Origin: Notospermus geniculatus
Lineage: Eukaryota > Nemertea > Pilidiophora > Heteronemertea > Lineidae
Direction: 5' to 3'
NCBI GenBank assembly: GCA_002633025.1
Contig: NMRB01002015.1
Location: 39,094 to 103,093 of the forward strand
Length of the DNA stretch: 64,000 nucleotides
Shown here: positions 19,503 through 31,512 of the stretch, piece by piece
Layout of the letters: the number at the start of each line of letters is the position of its first letter
Position numbering within the stretch: position 1 is the stretch's first letter
Program-made: the position numbers and the translations under genes
Notes under the pieces: model-generated
What the model was told of the DNA's origin: nothing
The model's database searches: none
The model's input: only the letters and a program-made list of their open reading frames with translations

Positions 19503-20321
19503 NNNNNNNNNNNNNNNNNNNNNNNNNNNNNNNNNNNNNNNNNNNNNNNNNNNNNNNNNNNNNNNNNNNNNNNNNNNNNNNNNNNNNNNNNNNNNNNNNN
19601 NNNNNNNNNNNNNNNNNNNNNNNNNNNNNNNNNNNNNNNNNNNNNNNNNNNNNNNNNNNNNNNNNNNNNNNNNNNNNNNNNNNNNNNNNNNNNNNNNNNN
19701 NNNNNNNNNNNNNNNNNNNNNNNNNNNNNNNNNNNNNNNNNNNNNNNNNNNNNNNNNNNNNNNNNNNNNNNNNNNNNNNNNNNNNNNNNNNNNNNNNNNN
19801 NNNNNNNNNNNNNNNNNNNNNNNNNNNNNNNNNNNNNNNNNNNNNNNNNNNNNNNNNNNNNNNNNNNNNNNNNNNNNNNNNNNNNNNNNNNNNNNNNNNN
19901 NNNNNNNNNNNNNNNNNNNNNNNNNNNNNNNNNNNNNNNNNNNNNNNNNNNNNNNNNNNNNNNNNNNNNNNNNNNNNNNNNNNNNNNNNNNNNNNNNNNN
20001 NNNNNNNNNNNNNNNNNNNNNNNNNNNNNNNNNNNNNNNNNNNNNNNNNNNNNNNNNNNNNNNNNNNNNNNNNNNNNNNNNNNNNNNNNNNNNNNNNNNN
20101 NNNNNNNNNNNNNNNNNNNNNNNNNNNNNNNNNNNNNNNNNNNNNNNNNNNNNNNNNNNNNNNNNNNNNNNNNNNNNNNNNNNNNNNNNNNNNNNNNNNN
20201 NNNNNNNNNNNNNNNNNNNNNNNNNNNNNNNNNNNNNNNNNNNNNNNNNNNNNNNNNNNNNNNNNNNNNNNNNNNNNNNNNNNNNNNNNNNNNNNNNNNN
20301 NNNNNNNNNNNNNNNNNNNNN
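19503..20321. other. Assembly gap (819 N)
   Basis: Unknown bases. Frames reported across it by any ORF caller are meaningless. Confidence 0.99.
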
Positions 20322-21421
20322 CCCCATTTGACTTTTTCGTCATAGATTTCTCGGCAACAACGCGACTGGGACCTGGCGTTTTATCACCAAATGTTGGGGA
20401 ATACATACATGTATGTGCAGTGCAGTGCACGACGTTGAGTTAATTTGCAAATTCTAATTCTTAGTAATGATAATTATGTAATTTGTGCCAAAAATTGGTC
20501 AAAAATGAACTTTTTGAATATCTCCCGAATCCTGTTGAATAGTGAAAAAATCTCAACGTCGCGCCCTGCGCACAAATATACTGCTGCCGAATGCAAAGTA
20601 ACCACTGAAGTGCGATGCCTGATGGACGAAAAAAGTCTTCCCAAAATTTTCATATTTTGGCCAAAACACGCCTACGCTTTTCGAAATACGCGGGCTACTA
20701 AAGTAACCTCCTTATTGTCATTAAAATAGGCCTATGCGCACGGACGCACCGGGTGTATAAAAGCATTGTGCTGGAGAATATTTTTGAAACAGTGCAGGTT
20801 TTGGCAACGAACCATGATCAGCTTGTCCTTGACGCCTAATTTTTTAAAAATACATGGTTATTCATAAATAAAACGGTTCAACCATCGACCGCCGCACTAT
20901 TGACGTCGGCGCTGTAGGTTTCCACTACCGCCCCCTTAAGTTGTGAATCAAATCCGTGTAAAAAGGGCAGTTTCCATTGACTGCCGTGCGATCAGAATGG
21001 GTCTTTCGCAATTGAATAATTTTTGCTGTTTTCCTCTGAAATTCAAAAATCGGGGCTGGAACGGCCTTAGAAGAAGTTTTTTTCCAGGTCATATTCTAAA
21101 TCAGATTGACCATCGATCCACGCACAAAAAAGAAATCGCTCGTGAAAATTTGTGAGAAAGTCCGCAACTTTCCCCGCGAGCCCTTTGTTATGGTAATGAA
21201 GAACGGCGTGTGGAGTTGGTCACGTTCGGATAAAAGTCTGTTCAAAAATCATCGACAGAGCTATTGTCAGGGAGCGGCGTGGCCTAATGGAAAGGCGTGT
21301 GGATTGGCGTGGGGAAGGTCTAGCCTAGGCCTACTTGAGCATTGTTCATTCACGGGACAACGTGTCAATCAGGCATGTCCAAAAAGAGGTATTGCGCAAT
21401 ACCATCCCGGGCCTAACATGC
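20322..21421. other. No gene; possible tRNA-derived SINE scrap near 21270
   Basis: At about 21278-21300 the words GTGGCCTAATGGAAAGGC resemble a Pol III A box, but no B box follows at the expected distance. The remainder has no recognised feature. Confidence 0.25.
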
Positions 21422-21425
21422 CTAA

Positions 21426-21562
21426 AGGCGGTGACAGACTGGCGCGTAAGCAGCGCGTCCGAAAACGTTCAACCAATCAGGCAGGCGGTAGCAGGGACCG
21501 AAATACCTACCGAAGAATCTGATTGGCGGAACGCCTGCAGGACGCGCCAGTCTGTCACCGGC
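21426..21562. repeat. TTAA-type MITE (GTGACAGACT ends)
   Basis: AGGCGGTGACAGACTGGCGCG and CGCGCCAGTCTGTCACCGGC face each other. The flanks are CTAA (21422-21425) and TTAA (21563-21566). The termini resemble those of 50181-50329 (GGTGACAGACT / AGTCTGTCACCGCC), with an unrelated interior. Confidence 0.8.
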
Positions 21563-21566
21563 TTAA

Positions 21567-21694
21567 GAACTATACTTGCCAAATATTGAAACAGGCTATG
21601 ATTGTGACCGACTGCGGTTGAGGCCATGAATAAATTCATTCAAATCATTCCCATATTCAGCGGGAAAATACGCCGGGTAGTCACCATCGCCACC
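21567..21694. other. Spacer
   Basis: No feature seen. Confidence 0.3.
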
Positions 21695-21698
21695 TTAA

Positions 21699-21838
21699 GC
21701 GGGTGATCCGCTGTTGCGATATTGGCTTGAGACGGGGTTGCGGTCCCTTACGATCACCATATAAGGACTTCCGATTGCCATATAAGGTGATCGCAAGGGA
21801 ACGCAATTAAGCCACGATCGCGACAGTGGATTCGCCGC
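21699..21838. repeat. TTAA-flanked MITE
   Basis: GCGGGTGATCCGCTGTTGCG and CGCGACAGTGGATTCGCCGC are inverted ends; exact TTAA on both sides (21695-21698 and 21839-21842). The centre contains two copies of the GATCACCATATAAGG / TATAAGGTGATC palindrome. Confidence 0.85.
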
Positions 21839-21842
21839 TTAA

Positions 21843-22046
21843 AGGCCTCCATACACTGAATGACAAACGTCGAAATTAGTCGCTACAATTGTCCGTTCCA
21901 AAATACTTTTTGTGGAAACATTCCATAAATGTTAACATCTTCTGACACTTTTGTGGAGTATTTCAACATGTCGCCAGATCAAGTGCTGTTGAACTGACCA
22001 TAGCTTCGACTAATTTCGACTTTTGTCATTCAGTGTATGGAGGCCT
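21843..22046. repeat. MITE with CACTGAATGACAAA ends, copy 1
   Basis: AGGCCTCCATACACTGAATG faces CATTCAGTGTATGGAGGCCT; flanks are TTAA (shared with the preceding element) and TTAG. The interior is shared with 44008-44206 (TTGTCCGTTCCAAAATAC, ATGTCGCCAGATCAAGTG). Confidence 0.88.
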
Positions 22047-22612
22047 TTAGTCAGCTAGTCTGTCACAACTGGTGGAAATGCATGGGAAGCGTTCAGAAAC
22101 AGCAAACGCACCGCTCTCGCGTAGCGTTAGGTCTGTCACCGTCTTTACTTGGCGCGTGGTGTGCTACCCGCTTAATGGCATCCTGAAGTAACCATCTATA
22201 CATGTACTTGCAGACGAGACCACTTGGAGACTGCTACAACGCCTCCATTGCTGCTGCAGTAGTGATGCTTAATCCACTACATGTGATTTGTTTGAACCAA
22301 GTNGGGGGGGGGGGGGAGGTCTGCGTACATGTCTCTTTTAGAGCCAAATCTGACATTTTCTTGTTGCATTTGATGAGGGCTTTCAGAAACGTTTGGGTAA
22401 CATCTTCATTCCTGATACGTTTTTGTGTAATTTGGATTTAATTAGCATCCCTAAGCTAATTCCATTTGCCAATTCTATCGCAACGCGCGCTTAAATTCGA
22501 ACAAAAAGTGATGTGGCCAATGATTCCAAAACGAACATCCATCTTATTAGTGTACCGTATCTCGTACAGCCAACTGTATCTCAAACAGTTCGCATCAGAC
22601 ACTCAACAAGTA
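22047..22612. other. MITE fragments, G-run with an N
   Basis: GTCTGTCAC words at 22059 and 22131 suggest another decayed member of the GTGACAGACT-ended group. An N at 22303 precedes a run of 13 or so G residues, a typical sequencing-failure site. No gene. Confidence 0.4.
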
Positions 22613-23483
22613 CACCCTTAGTCAAAAGTAAATAGACGGTGACTAAATTCAATATTTCTTTTAATACATGTATTAATGAAACGCATTTTTTCTTTTTATA
22701 GTCACTCATAACAATTGCTTCGGCACCTCTTTCCACCGAAATGACCGAGGTATACAGTTTAGTGACTTTTTGGTGAAAGATTGAAATTTGATCAAAAATG
22801 AGTTTTTTTTATTATCGCCTTCGCAAAATCGAGAACCTGACCATCTTACAGCCCTATACTGTTTCCAGACAAAATGATATTTTGAAATAAAGAATTGAAG
22901 CTTCTGCAATCGATTTATTGATGGTTTCTTACAAACAATTTTAAGGTTTTCCAGTTGCCAGTCTGACATCAATTTATAACCAACCAGTTGTGTGTTCAAA
23001 GCATGTTTGCCCTTTCAAAACTAAACCTTACTGCAAAATACAATCAATAATAATGATGCAACGCAATCAATGTGGTTTCCCCCTAGCGTGTGCGTTGTGA
23101 CGGAGAACTGATGAATATTCAACACTTAATGGTCGGTATAAAATACGGACGAGCTCGTGGAAGATCGAACTTGGCAAACCGAACAAAGGTCACGGCAAAA
23201 GTCCCTCTGTAACTTTGTCTCCTTCAGATCCATAGGATCCGAAAGCTAGATTCTACCCAGAAACAAATGTGCTTCAAGATGGCATAGGTGCGATCACGAA
23301 TAAAAAATCACTTTTTTGGATGAAAATTCAAACTTTCACAAAAATATCAGTTCAACGGACAGCAAGATCATTTTGGTGTAAAAAGGTGCCAAAGCAATGG
23401 AAATAAAAAGAACAACTGTGCCTCGCTGCTATATTAGGAAATATTGAATTTAGTCGCTGTCTATTTATTTTTGACTAAGGGTG
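22613..23483. repeat. 871-bp TA-flanked TIR element, no transposase
   Basis: Ends CACCCTTAGTCAAAAGTAAA and TTTATTTTTGACTAAGGGTG are inverted over about 45 bp, continuing through GACTAAATTCAATATTTC. TA flanks at 22611-22612 and 23484-23485. A 97-codon minus frame inside (22706-22999) has no recognisable motif. A TA-targeting, probably Tc1/mariner-mobilised, non-autonomous element. Confidence 0.85.
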
Positions 23484-23485
23484 TA

Positions 23486-24673
23486 CAGTCCCGGCGGCAC
23501 AGGTCAGTTTGCCGATCGCAGTGTCTCGTGCCGACAACCATAACCAACAGATAAACCAAAAAAATTATCGTTTGTATACAATGAGATCACATTCTCAAGA
23601 AGCGGTTTTGTTCCAGAAAAGTATAAGCGCATGTGCTTATAATCGGGCGAAACAAAGGCGTGGAAAAGGCCTTAAAACAAGCGATTTTCGTTTATAAGCA
23701 CATTATTGTGCTTACGCATAAATACGGTACCGGTGTAGCAGTAAACAGTGTCCCCCTGTAAAAAGTGTCCACTTCTATTGTTGAAAATAAGCGGGATGCA
23801 ATAAACCAATTGTCACGGATTAGAATGTAACAATAGGATCTTTTGTTCCCCGGACAGTTTTTCCTAGGACATTCTTTCCCTTCACACTTGTACACATAGC
23901 TAAAAAAACGAATTCTAATCAAACCCCTTTATTGAGGCAGAAGTATAGTTTACACTCTGTTGACTTGCACCATAATTTGTTTGATTTTTTTGTGCTTACT
24001 CGTCTAACGAAAATATCTTACCTCCAAGAACATCAATTTCGTCCTCTTTTCTGAGGCCGTCACCATTTTCAAACCCGGTCTTTCAAAAGTAACTCCTCGA
24101 AGAGATTTACTGGGAAAACACGTCTGTGTTCTCTGTGAATATAGAAACAAGGGGGTCCCGAGCGAACAGAGTAGACAACCTAGCATTGACCTGGTTTTCT
24201 GTGAAATCTTGAACAATCCATCTTCATACCTTTCGCACCCCAAATTGCGGTATCTCCAGTTTACAACAGATTTAACCCCGTTTAGTATGAGGAATATGGA
24301 ATAGAAATACATGTATTGACATGCGTGCATTTTTGATTCTCCAGTTTATACCTTCACTTTTTAAATAAATTAAAATAGTTGAAATAAAAAGTGTGGAGAT
24401 AAAATATTTGAAACAAATGTAACTTAGGCTGAAATTCTCATTATATATATTTTAATGTCCCATAGCACTTTCATTCCTCTTGGAAATCTTCAGTGGGAAT
24501 GAGCACATATTATTTACATGAGATATACAGGAAGTTCACAGTTTATTGATCTTTGGTGGAAATTTTCTAAGTCCAAAAACTAGGCCCACAAAGGGAGGCC
24601 TAGTATGAATGGTATAAAAGTCAGATAAATTTCGTGGCAAGTTCTCGGCCCAGTGCAGTATGGATTGATTTTG
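23486..24673. other. No gene recognised
   Basis: Frames of 76 and 108 codons on the minus strand lack recognisable domains. The second, 24004-24330, is the only one long enough to note. Confidence 0.3.
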
Positions 24674-24886
24674 GGAGGGATCAATTGTAATAGACTCCTA
24701 CTGATCAATTTCACAAATCCCGGCCAGGGGTAATTAATGGTTGATATTGAGGACGTGGCATCAAAGAACCAAATGACTGAGTCCAAACCACAAAATGTGA
24801 TGCATTTGGTAACCATGAATTACCCCTGGCCAGCCTTTGTGAAACTGATCAGTAGGGGCCTGTTTCAATTGATCCCTCAACCTGTC
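24674..24886. repeat. Hairpin element with GAGGGATCAATTG ends
   Basis: GAGGGATCAATTG, CTACTGATCAATTTCACAAA and GGCCAGGGGTAATTAATGG on the left are mirrored by CCATGAATTACCCCTGGCC, TTTGTGAAACTGATCAGTAG and CAATTGATCCCTC on the right. Confidence 0.8.
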
Positions 24887-25198
24887 GCAAAGCAAGTTGA
24901 GGCAAAATGTTGAAATAATACCAGGATTACAATAGGCCCTGATCTAAAAAGGGCTAGGGGGCCTAATTATTGAAGCGAATGAAGCGAAGCTCTATTGGTA
25001 GGCAAGATCAAAGCAGAAATTCCTTAATCACTCTGACAAGCCTGTGCAAAATAATTATACTATTAACGGTTTGTTTCAGATCTACATGTACATTTATGCG
25101 TTGGCGAAGCGCTTCATCGGAGGTACCTGTCTTGCAAGGACATCGATTTTATTTTTCGTCAGTTGGAGATTAAATCAGCTTCTTCCTGTAAAGATTTC
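24887..25198. other. No gene recognised
   Basis: No feature seen. Confidence 0.3.
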
Positions 25199-25202
25199 TT
25201 AA

Positions 25203-25491
25203 AGGTGCTCTAGTTCGAATTGTAAACATTACGGTGTGCCACCTATTGTCAACTTCTGGTACTAACAAATCAGATAAAATCGAATTAAATCTCGCCTTTC
25301 ACAACTTGTTGTTTGTTTTTGAGCGTAAAATCATAAATATATTTCAGTTACAAGAATATTTATCAAGATAGATATAAAAATACACTGTTTTGGTATACAC
25401 GGTGCTGCCACCTGTCCGAGGAAAAATAACTATTATAATCAACCATGTAAATAAACAAACCGTAATGTTTACAATTCGAACTAGAGCACCT
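25203..25491. repeat. TTAA-flanked MITE with perfect 32-bp TIRs
   Basis: AGGTGCTCTAGTTCGAATTG on the left is exactly complementary to CAATTCGAACTAGAGCACCT on the right, and the match runs on to about 32 bp. TTAA lies on both sides (25199-25202 and 25492-25495). Contains a GTGCCACCTATTGTC / GGTGCTGCCACCTGTCC pair inside. One of the cleanest members of the TTAA group. Confidence 0.92.
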
Positions 25492-25495
25492 TTAA

Positions 25496-27707
25496 ATATC
25501 AACGTGAAATGCCAACGTTCTCTTCTTCCTAAGGAATCTTCAACCCAAGACTGTATATCACGTCAACACCAGACATGAAGGTGGTATACCATGGTGGATG
25601 ACGCGATGAATGTAGATGAGGCGAAATAGGAAGAAATACCATCTTCAAAATGGCACACGCAAAATGCTATTCGGGTCCACATTAACTTGGACAGCAATTC
25701 CACGAGCATCGGCGACGTGGTGGCAGTGTTAATATCCTGAAAAACAACAATGGCGATAATAACGAGAATATTCATTAATGACATTGTTGATTATTATATT
25801 TTAATTATTTCGAATATTTCACGGCTTGGCGTGAAATATTGACATAATACCACGCTCTGGCAAGTACTATGGAGAATATTCCAATTCGGGCGACATAAAG
25901 TGAAAGCGCCAACTATTATCGTGTGGATGCTTTCGTAATTAAATGCCAATTCCACCCCGCTGTCTCGGAGAGTTCTTTCATAACACGCGTTATGAAGGGT
26001 AGAATTATCGTTGCTGACTCGAACAGCGCCGCAACCTTCCTTCCTTTTTCACTCGACAAGGTAAAGAAATAGCGACACAGAGATGGAACAGTGCCTCCTG
26101 CTCGCAGAGGATTCAGTAGCGCCGATGATGTTCCTTTGGAAAATTGACCCAACCTTCATTTATGATAACATGGTTGTCGGAGTGCAGTCATTGAATGTCG
26201 AACGGGTTGTCAGGAAGAATGATGACGTCAGTCAAAGCTCCAACGGCTCGTCAGGGATCTGCTGTTGTCATTCCTCAAAATAGCTGGGAGCTTTCTGTGA
26301 GATCGTCAGACCGAGCCACATCTTTGAGGTAAAATCTACAAGTGCTGTTTCATTTCAGTATGTGTTTTATATCCATGACACGGCTCCCAGACATGTTTTG
26401 AAATCTCACAGACATGAATTTGTAAGATTAGTGTGCTGCGAGGTTTGGAAACTCTTGCCAGCGAGATAACTCACTGAAATAATCTTACAAACAAGAAGTA
26501 GGTGTGGTGCTAGCTTAAGCAAACCAATTTTTACAATGCTATTCCTCAGAGCAGCCAAGTTTGAAGTTAGGCGTCGTTTCAGTTAAACAGATATCCAAGA
26601 ATACCCTGATTCAAGTTCTTGATTTGACCAGCGTATCCTGGGTATCCTGTGACAAGTACATTTCTAACACTGAAGTATTCTGACGAGTCAGCGGAACTGA
26701 ATTGTTGCCCATGCAACAGCATGATGTCGCAATGGAGGCAGAGTTACATGCTATCTCCTTCCACATACGGCGGTACTATTAATTAACGTTTTCCGTAATT
26801 TCATCGAGAAGATGACCACAATGACAATCGACACCGGAGTCTACACTAATTCAGCTAATACCGGTATCTCTTACCCTGTGATCTATCCAGTGGCTGATTG
26901 CGCGGTCCATAGTGAAATGATCTGATTATTCCAGCGATAAACACGAATGGCAGTGTTCATCCCTGAACAACAGCATTCTGTAGGCCTACTTCGTTCCGAG
27001 TTTCGGTGATTCTTGGAATGATCTAATTCATTTGTGTCCTCTCGGGTAGCCACCCTAGTCCCTGTGGGCTGTCTTTAAAAATGATTGGATATTTGGTCCG
27101 GGCACTGGCAGTACAGTCCAATCAGGTGCAGAGCTTCTAATGCTTTAAGCCCTGGAATTACGTGAATCAACGATATGTTATTCTTCATTGACGATATTAC
27201 AACATATTGCGGTCTGTCCCATTGCAACCGACACAAAGAATGTATTATGGTTGTCATCGATTGACTAAACATCGATTGCTATCATTATTGATTTTTTCTG
27301 TATCTGCCTCTTTCTTATCTAAGCTGCACAATCGCTCAATACAATGAGAGATATTATACAAAGAGAGGCTAGGATTGAACCACAAGACACGTTTAGCTTG
27401 CTGGTGTATAATGGGGAGGATAGAATGCTCCCTTGGAAACGCTTCTGTTGGTACTTTGTAACAAAACCCGCTAATCTGCAGCGGTGATCAATGAGTGCTT
27501 TGTTGATCGAAGTAATATTTAGTATGAGCAGGTACATGTACCACAAGTGAAATTTTTAAGTGTCTTAAAAGTTCTTTTTTATGTTTTCATTGCATAGCTG
27601 GTGGAAAACGAACCATAACGATACCTCGTTTGTCGAAATCGGATGAAAAATAAGCGAGATACGTCATTTTTTGATATGAGGTCCGAGCGACCAGGCCCAT
27701 TTTGTGA
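25496..27707. other. 2.2 kb without recognised features
   Basis: Only short frames (60-80 codons) with no domain. No clear MITE boundaries were found. It is one of the few long unique-looking stretches and could hold intron, UTR or regulatory DNA. Confidence 0.35.
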
Positions 27708-27709
27708 TT

Positions 27710-28599
27710 TTTAGCTCACCCTTGAGCTATAGTCGTCAGTCCGTCGTCCGTCGTCCGTCGTCGTCCGTTAGCAGGGCACGTTTCGTAACCGCTGGAGCTA
27801 TTGATCTGAAACTTAGTACATATATACCCCTAGGTCAGATGACCTATGACACCAAGTTTCGGTCCGATTCGATTCTTGGCTTGGCCTCCAGGTGGCCAAA
27901 ACCAAAAACACAAAAAGTGCAATAACTCCTTAACTAATGACTGGATCATCTCCAAATTTTTATCATAGGTGTATCTAATTAGGATACATAACATATGTAA
28001 CGGGTTTTTGGTTTGACCTACTTTTCAAGGTCACAGAGGTCAAAGTTCGATAAAAGTAACGAACCAGCCGCAGTTCTTAATTATTTCACCGAGAGTCTTC
28101 ATATCTTGTATAAACGTGTATTAGAGGGGTACCTTCAAAAATACCGAGTTTCGGCCCGATCGGCATCCAATATGGCCGCCAGGTGGCGTAACCTGAAAAT
28201 CAGCCAAGTGCTAAAACTCAGGAACGGCTTGACCCAGATTGCTCAAACTTGATATTTACCTTTACAAGCACATCAAATTTCGGCCTGATTAAACTTCCAA
28301 TATGGCCGCCAGGTGGCATAACCCGAAAGTCATCAAATGTGCTATAACTCAGGAACGACTTGACCCAGAACGCTCAAATGTGCTATGTGGTTCCCTCTAA
28401 ATGACCTTTATGTGCATGTGAAGTTTTGGCCCGATCGGACATCCAATATGGCCGCCAGGTGGCATAACCCCAAAATCATTGAAGTCCTGCAACTTGGGAA
28501 TGACTTGACCCAGATTGGTCATAACTGACATGCACCCCTCTCTGTCATTACACTATTATGTTCAAACGGGTGAGCACATGGTCCATGGACCATTTCATT
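27710..28599 (+). repeat. AGCTCACC/GGTCCATGGACC dispersed repeat, copy B (full length)
   Basis: Runs from TTTAGCTCACCCTTGAGCTA through a CCGTCGTCCGTCG tract to GGGTGAGCACATGGTCCATG at the 3' end. The middle consists of five diverged units of about 140 bp, each centred on a sentence like TTCGGCCCGATCGGC...ATATGGCCGCCAGGTGGC. Copy C (58571-59442) is the reverse complement over its whole length. No coding frame. Confidence 0.88.
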
Positions 28600-28739
28600 G
28601 GTGTTTTCTTGACTCCGCAGAATATTTATCTCATCCATTGAAATGGAATAAACCACATTTTCCTACAGTACTAGGTACCTACATGTACTTCACGGTCATG
28701 AAAACCAGTAAATTTTGGCCAGGGTTTAAAAATTAGAAA

Positions 28740-28940
28740 ATTGTCGCAGGATTGTCGCAGTTAGTATCGCAGATTGTCGCAAACAACCGCAAGTGAACGC
28801 TAAAAAAACGGTGATTATCGTTAAGTTTACGACATTTCTGCGATACTTCTGCGACAAATCTGCGATAATTTCTGCGATTGTTTGCGTAACTTAAAAAATA
28901 CAATCGCACGCAAATTGTCGCACGTGTGAGAGCGGCTTAA
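28740..28940. repeat. TGTCGCA/TGCGACA-rich block
   Basis: Dense interspersed ATTGTCGCAG, TGTCGCAAAC, TCTGCGATAA and TGCGACAAAT words in both orientations, ending at GGCTTAAG. Probably a decayed inverted-repeat element. Confidence 0.5.
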
Positions 28941-28964
28941 GAAGCGGCGTGTGATAGCTTTCCC

Positions 28965-29070
28965 TTAAAGGCCCGTTTCCACTATAGGGGATTCTGCCGC
29001 GTCTTGCGGCGAGCGGAGCGGTTTTCACAGGCATTGGGATAATCAATAGGCCATTGTATTGTTAAACCAT
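28965..29070. repeat. Half of a 'tttccacta' MITE
   Basis: TTAAAGGCCCGTTTCCACTA and GGTTTTCACAGGCATTGGGA are shared with 61587-61767 and 48719-48805; the opposite end was not found. Confidence 0.55.
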
Positions 29071-29715
29071 CGAAGAGGGCCCTGCAAGCACATGACCCAT
29101 GGTTGCAATGAGAAAGCCTTTTTACCAAGTCAATAATTATTGAATATTTCATCCCTGAATTACTCTGCACCGGAAAATAGCACCAGAAGTGTAATTTTAT
29201 TGGTCCTTAATTCTATTTTGATGAGTTGTACGAAGAAAATCAACAAAATATATTTTTTAATTGAAAATGCATTGCACATGACCTTTTTGTACAGGTGCTG
29301 CCATCTGGATTTTTAGTCGTGCGCCTTCCTCACAGCGCATTGCCACTTGACCAGCCGAACGCAAATTACTTCCGTGCAGTGGTGGGCCGAAAGTTGGGCC
29401 TCCGTCCACCTGACGCTGCCCATTACGCTTTAATGTATTAATTCTAGACCGAACGTTCCACTACAACTCCCTGTCCGGGAATTCACCATAATGGCATCAA
29501 CCCGAAAAATAAGAGCTAGCACTCACAGTACCGACGCTTGAGGACGGAAGCCCCAACCTCCAGCCCACGTGAAGAAAATCTCCACTCGGGCAGAAGGCCC
29601 TGGACACTGGAGGCAAGGGCTAACTTACTGTTACATGTACATGGCGGCTTACTCTGCCCCAGAGGCGGCTTCCATTTTGCCACAAGCCCCGAAGCTTACA
29701 ACCCCGACATAAATT
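29071..29715. other. No gene recognised
   Basis: A 66-codon frame (29538-29738) is not supported by anything else. Confidence 0.3.
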
Positions 29716-30890
29716 TTCATAAAGTAGCGCCCCCGTAGGGGCTTGGCGCTAGCAATGCCCACAACGCCAATTTAGGCCTTCATGCATAATAGCACCCCCA
29801 GGGGGGCTTGACGCTAGCTTTGCTCACAACGCCAAGCTTTCATACAATGGCACCCCCGGAGGGGCTTGACGCTAGCATTGCTCACAACGCCAATTTAAGC
29901 CTTCATACAATTAACACCCCCGAAGGGGTTCGGCGCTAGTAATGCTCACAACGTCAATTTAAGCTTTCATACAGTAGCACCCCGACGCCGGGGCTTGACG
30001 CTAGCAATGCTCACAACGTCAATTTAGAGTGAGGATATTTCGCCAGTCATTGTTTCGCCAGTCACCAGTCATTTTTCTGCCAGTCATTCTGGAAATTATA
30101 CGGTAGCCCATTAGGCACATTTCCATTTTGATGGTGGAGGTCAAATCACATTTGGGATTGGTCCTCTGTAAACAAGCGACCGGGGGCTATATTCATAAAA
30201 CCTTGCTAGGCCTAGTTCCCAGCTAAAGTGGCCAGTTTGTACAGGCCAATGTACACAACTAGCAACCAACTAAGATGGCAAGTTTTTTTGAATGGCCCCT
30301 GATGATTTATTTGGAGATGGCGGAATGCCTTTATTGAGCATGTGCAAAAGGGGCAGGGGTCACTGCACTGACATAAAAGGGGCTCTGTTCAAATTAACAA
30401 ACATAGGTGGAACACCCATTCTATAAATTTAGACCTAGTGAAGGTCAAATTCCAAACCCACTCTGGCCTCATCCACTGGGCACCTCACATGCCGCTGATG
30501 AACTCTGCAGCCAGAGCATGTGCCCAAAGTATGTGCGTGTGGATATCTGAAAATCTGAGAAAATGAAGGTTTCAAATTTCACAAGTGCAGAACTGATATA
30601 TTCCTTACGGGCCACCGTAACATCCAGATACAAATGCTCAACTCCGAAATTCCATTCGGTTTTGACTTAAACTCACCGGAATGCTAAAATTCACCCCTAC
30701 TACATTACAAAATCATCTTCAAAGTGATAAAACATACTCATCCTGACTTCAATCCACAAAACTGGTATGTTTAAAGCAAATTATTATAATTTTTCAAATG
30801 ACTGGCAGAAAAATGACTGGTGACTGGCGAAAAAATGACTGGTGGAATATCCTCACTCAATTTAAGCCCCCTCAATGGCACCCCGACGCC
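29716..30890. repeat. Minisatellite of about 58-65 bp units, interrupted by an insertion
   Basis: Five units of the form GCACCCCCGAAGGGGCTTGA...CGCTAGCAATGCTCACAACG...TTTCATACA start at about 29727, 29792, 29850, 29914 and 29977. A partial sixth resumes at 30857 after the 30027-30856 element. Each unit has a short CCCCC(N)nGGGGG stem. Confidence 0.85.
30027..30856. repeat. 830-bp TIR element inserted in the minisatellite, 8-bp target duplication
   Basis: Ends GTGAGGATATTTCGCCAGTCA and TGGTGGAATATCCTCAC are inverted, with several CCAGTCATTTTT / AAAAATGACTGG words subterminally. TCAATTTA flanks both sides (30019-30026 and 30857-30864) and is also native satellite sequence. An 8-bp duplication suggests hAT-type mobilisation (inference). 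Another hairpin (GGGGGCTATATTCATAAA ... TTTTTTTGAATGGCCCC, about 30181-30299) is nested inside. No transposase. Confidence 0.75.
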
Positions 30891-30933
30891 CGGAAATTTA
30901 CGAAGTGAATGGTGGGTTAATGGTTGGGTTAGT

Positions 30934-31010
30934 GTTAGGGTTAGGGTTAGGGTTAGGGTTAGTGTTGGAAGTAGTATGAGGATTAGGATTAAAATTAGGA
31001 TTAGGATTAG
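30934..31010 (+). repeat. Short interstitial TTAGGG tract decaying to GATTAG
   Basis: Four perfect TTAGGG copies at about 30935-30958 are followed by TTAGTG and GATTAGGATTA variants. It is too short to be a telomere. Confidence 0.85.
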
Positions 31011-31258
31011 CTTTTGCTATATAGGTTGGGAAAAAAAAGTTGGCCGTAATGGATATATCAGTTCGGGGAAAAAAATTGCCGTTGTTTTAGCATTAGGAAA
31101 ATGACATCACGGGAATCTCCACCATGCTTCCCGGAAGTTCCATAAAGCAACCCAAACCATGTCCGCCGGGAAGCCCTATTTCTCGGTGCCAAATTCTGCC
31201 CGCACTACACGCAACGTATTTTCAGCATTTCCTCCTGTCGAAAACCTTCCAGTCTTAA

Positions 31259-31512
31259 GCTAGGAATCCACTGCTGATTTTCTGCGTTGCGACTTGCTTT
31301 GCAACCTGCGACTCGCGACTGAATACGAACACAAGGAACTGATACCGGTCGCCGACCGATTGCCGACTGAAATTGAGCACATCTTTTCCATTGGCGGAAA
31401 TCATGTCTAGCTGGTCCACTACGGCGATCGAGTGCCCAGTTGCAACGCAACCCAGTTGCAAAGCGAGTCGCAACGCAAAATCAGCTAGAAAATCAATGGT
31501 GGATTCCCCGCT
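31259..31512. repeat. TTAA-type MITE with GTTGCGACT-rich ends
   Basis: GCTAGGAATCCACTGCTGAT faces GGTGGATTCCCCGC, and CTGCGTTGCGACTTGC faces GAGTCGCAACGCAAAATCAG. Flanks TTAA (31255-31258) and TTAG. Confidence 0.8.

Noticed and set aside
19423-20443. Frames of 280-335 codons spanning 19.4-20.4 kb
   Set aside because: They consist almost entirely of undetermined residues across the N gap.
29716-30026. CRISPR-like array
   Set aside because: Units are contiguous tandem repeats without unique spacers, in an animal genome.
30934-31010. Telomere
   Set aside because: Only four TTAGGG units followed by degenerate repeats, and flanked by ordinary repeats. It is an interstitial scrap, not a chromosome end.
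31205-31473. Two overlapping minus-strand frames around 31.2-31.5 kb
   Set aside because: They coincide with the inverted ends of a TTAA-type MITE.
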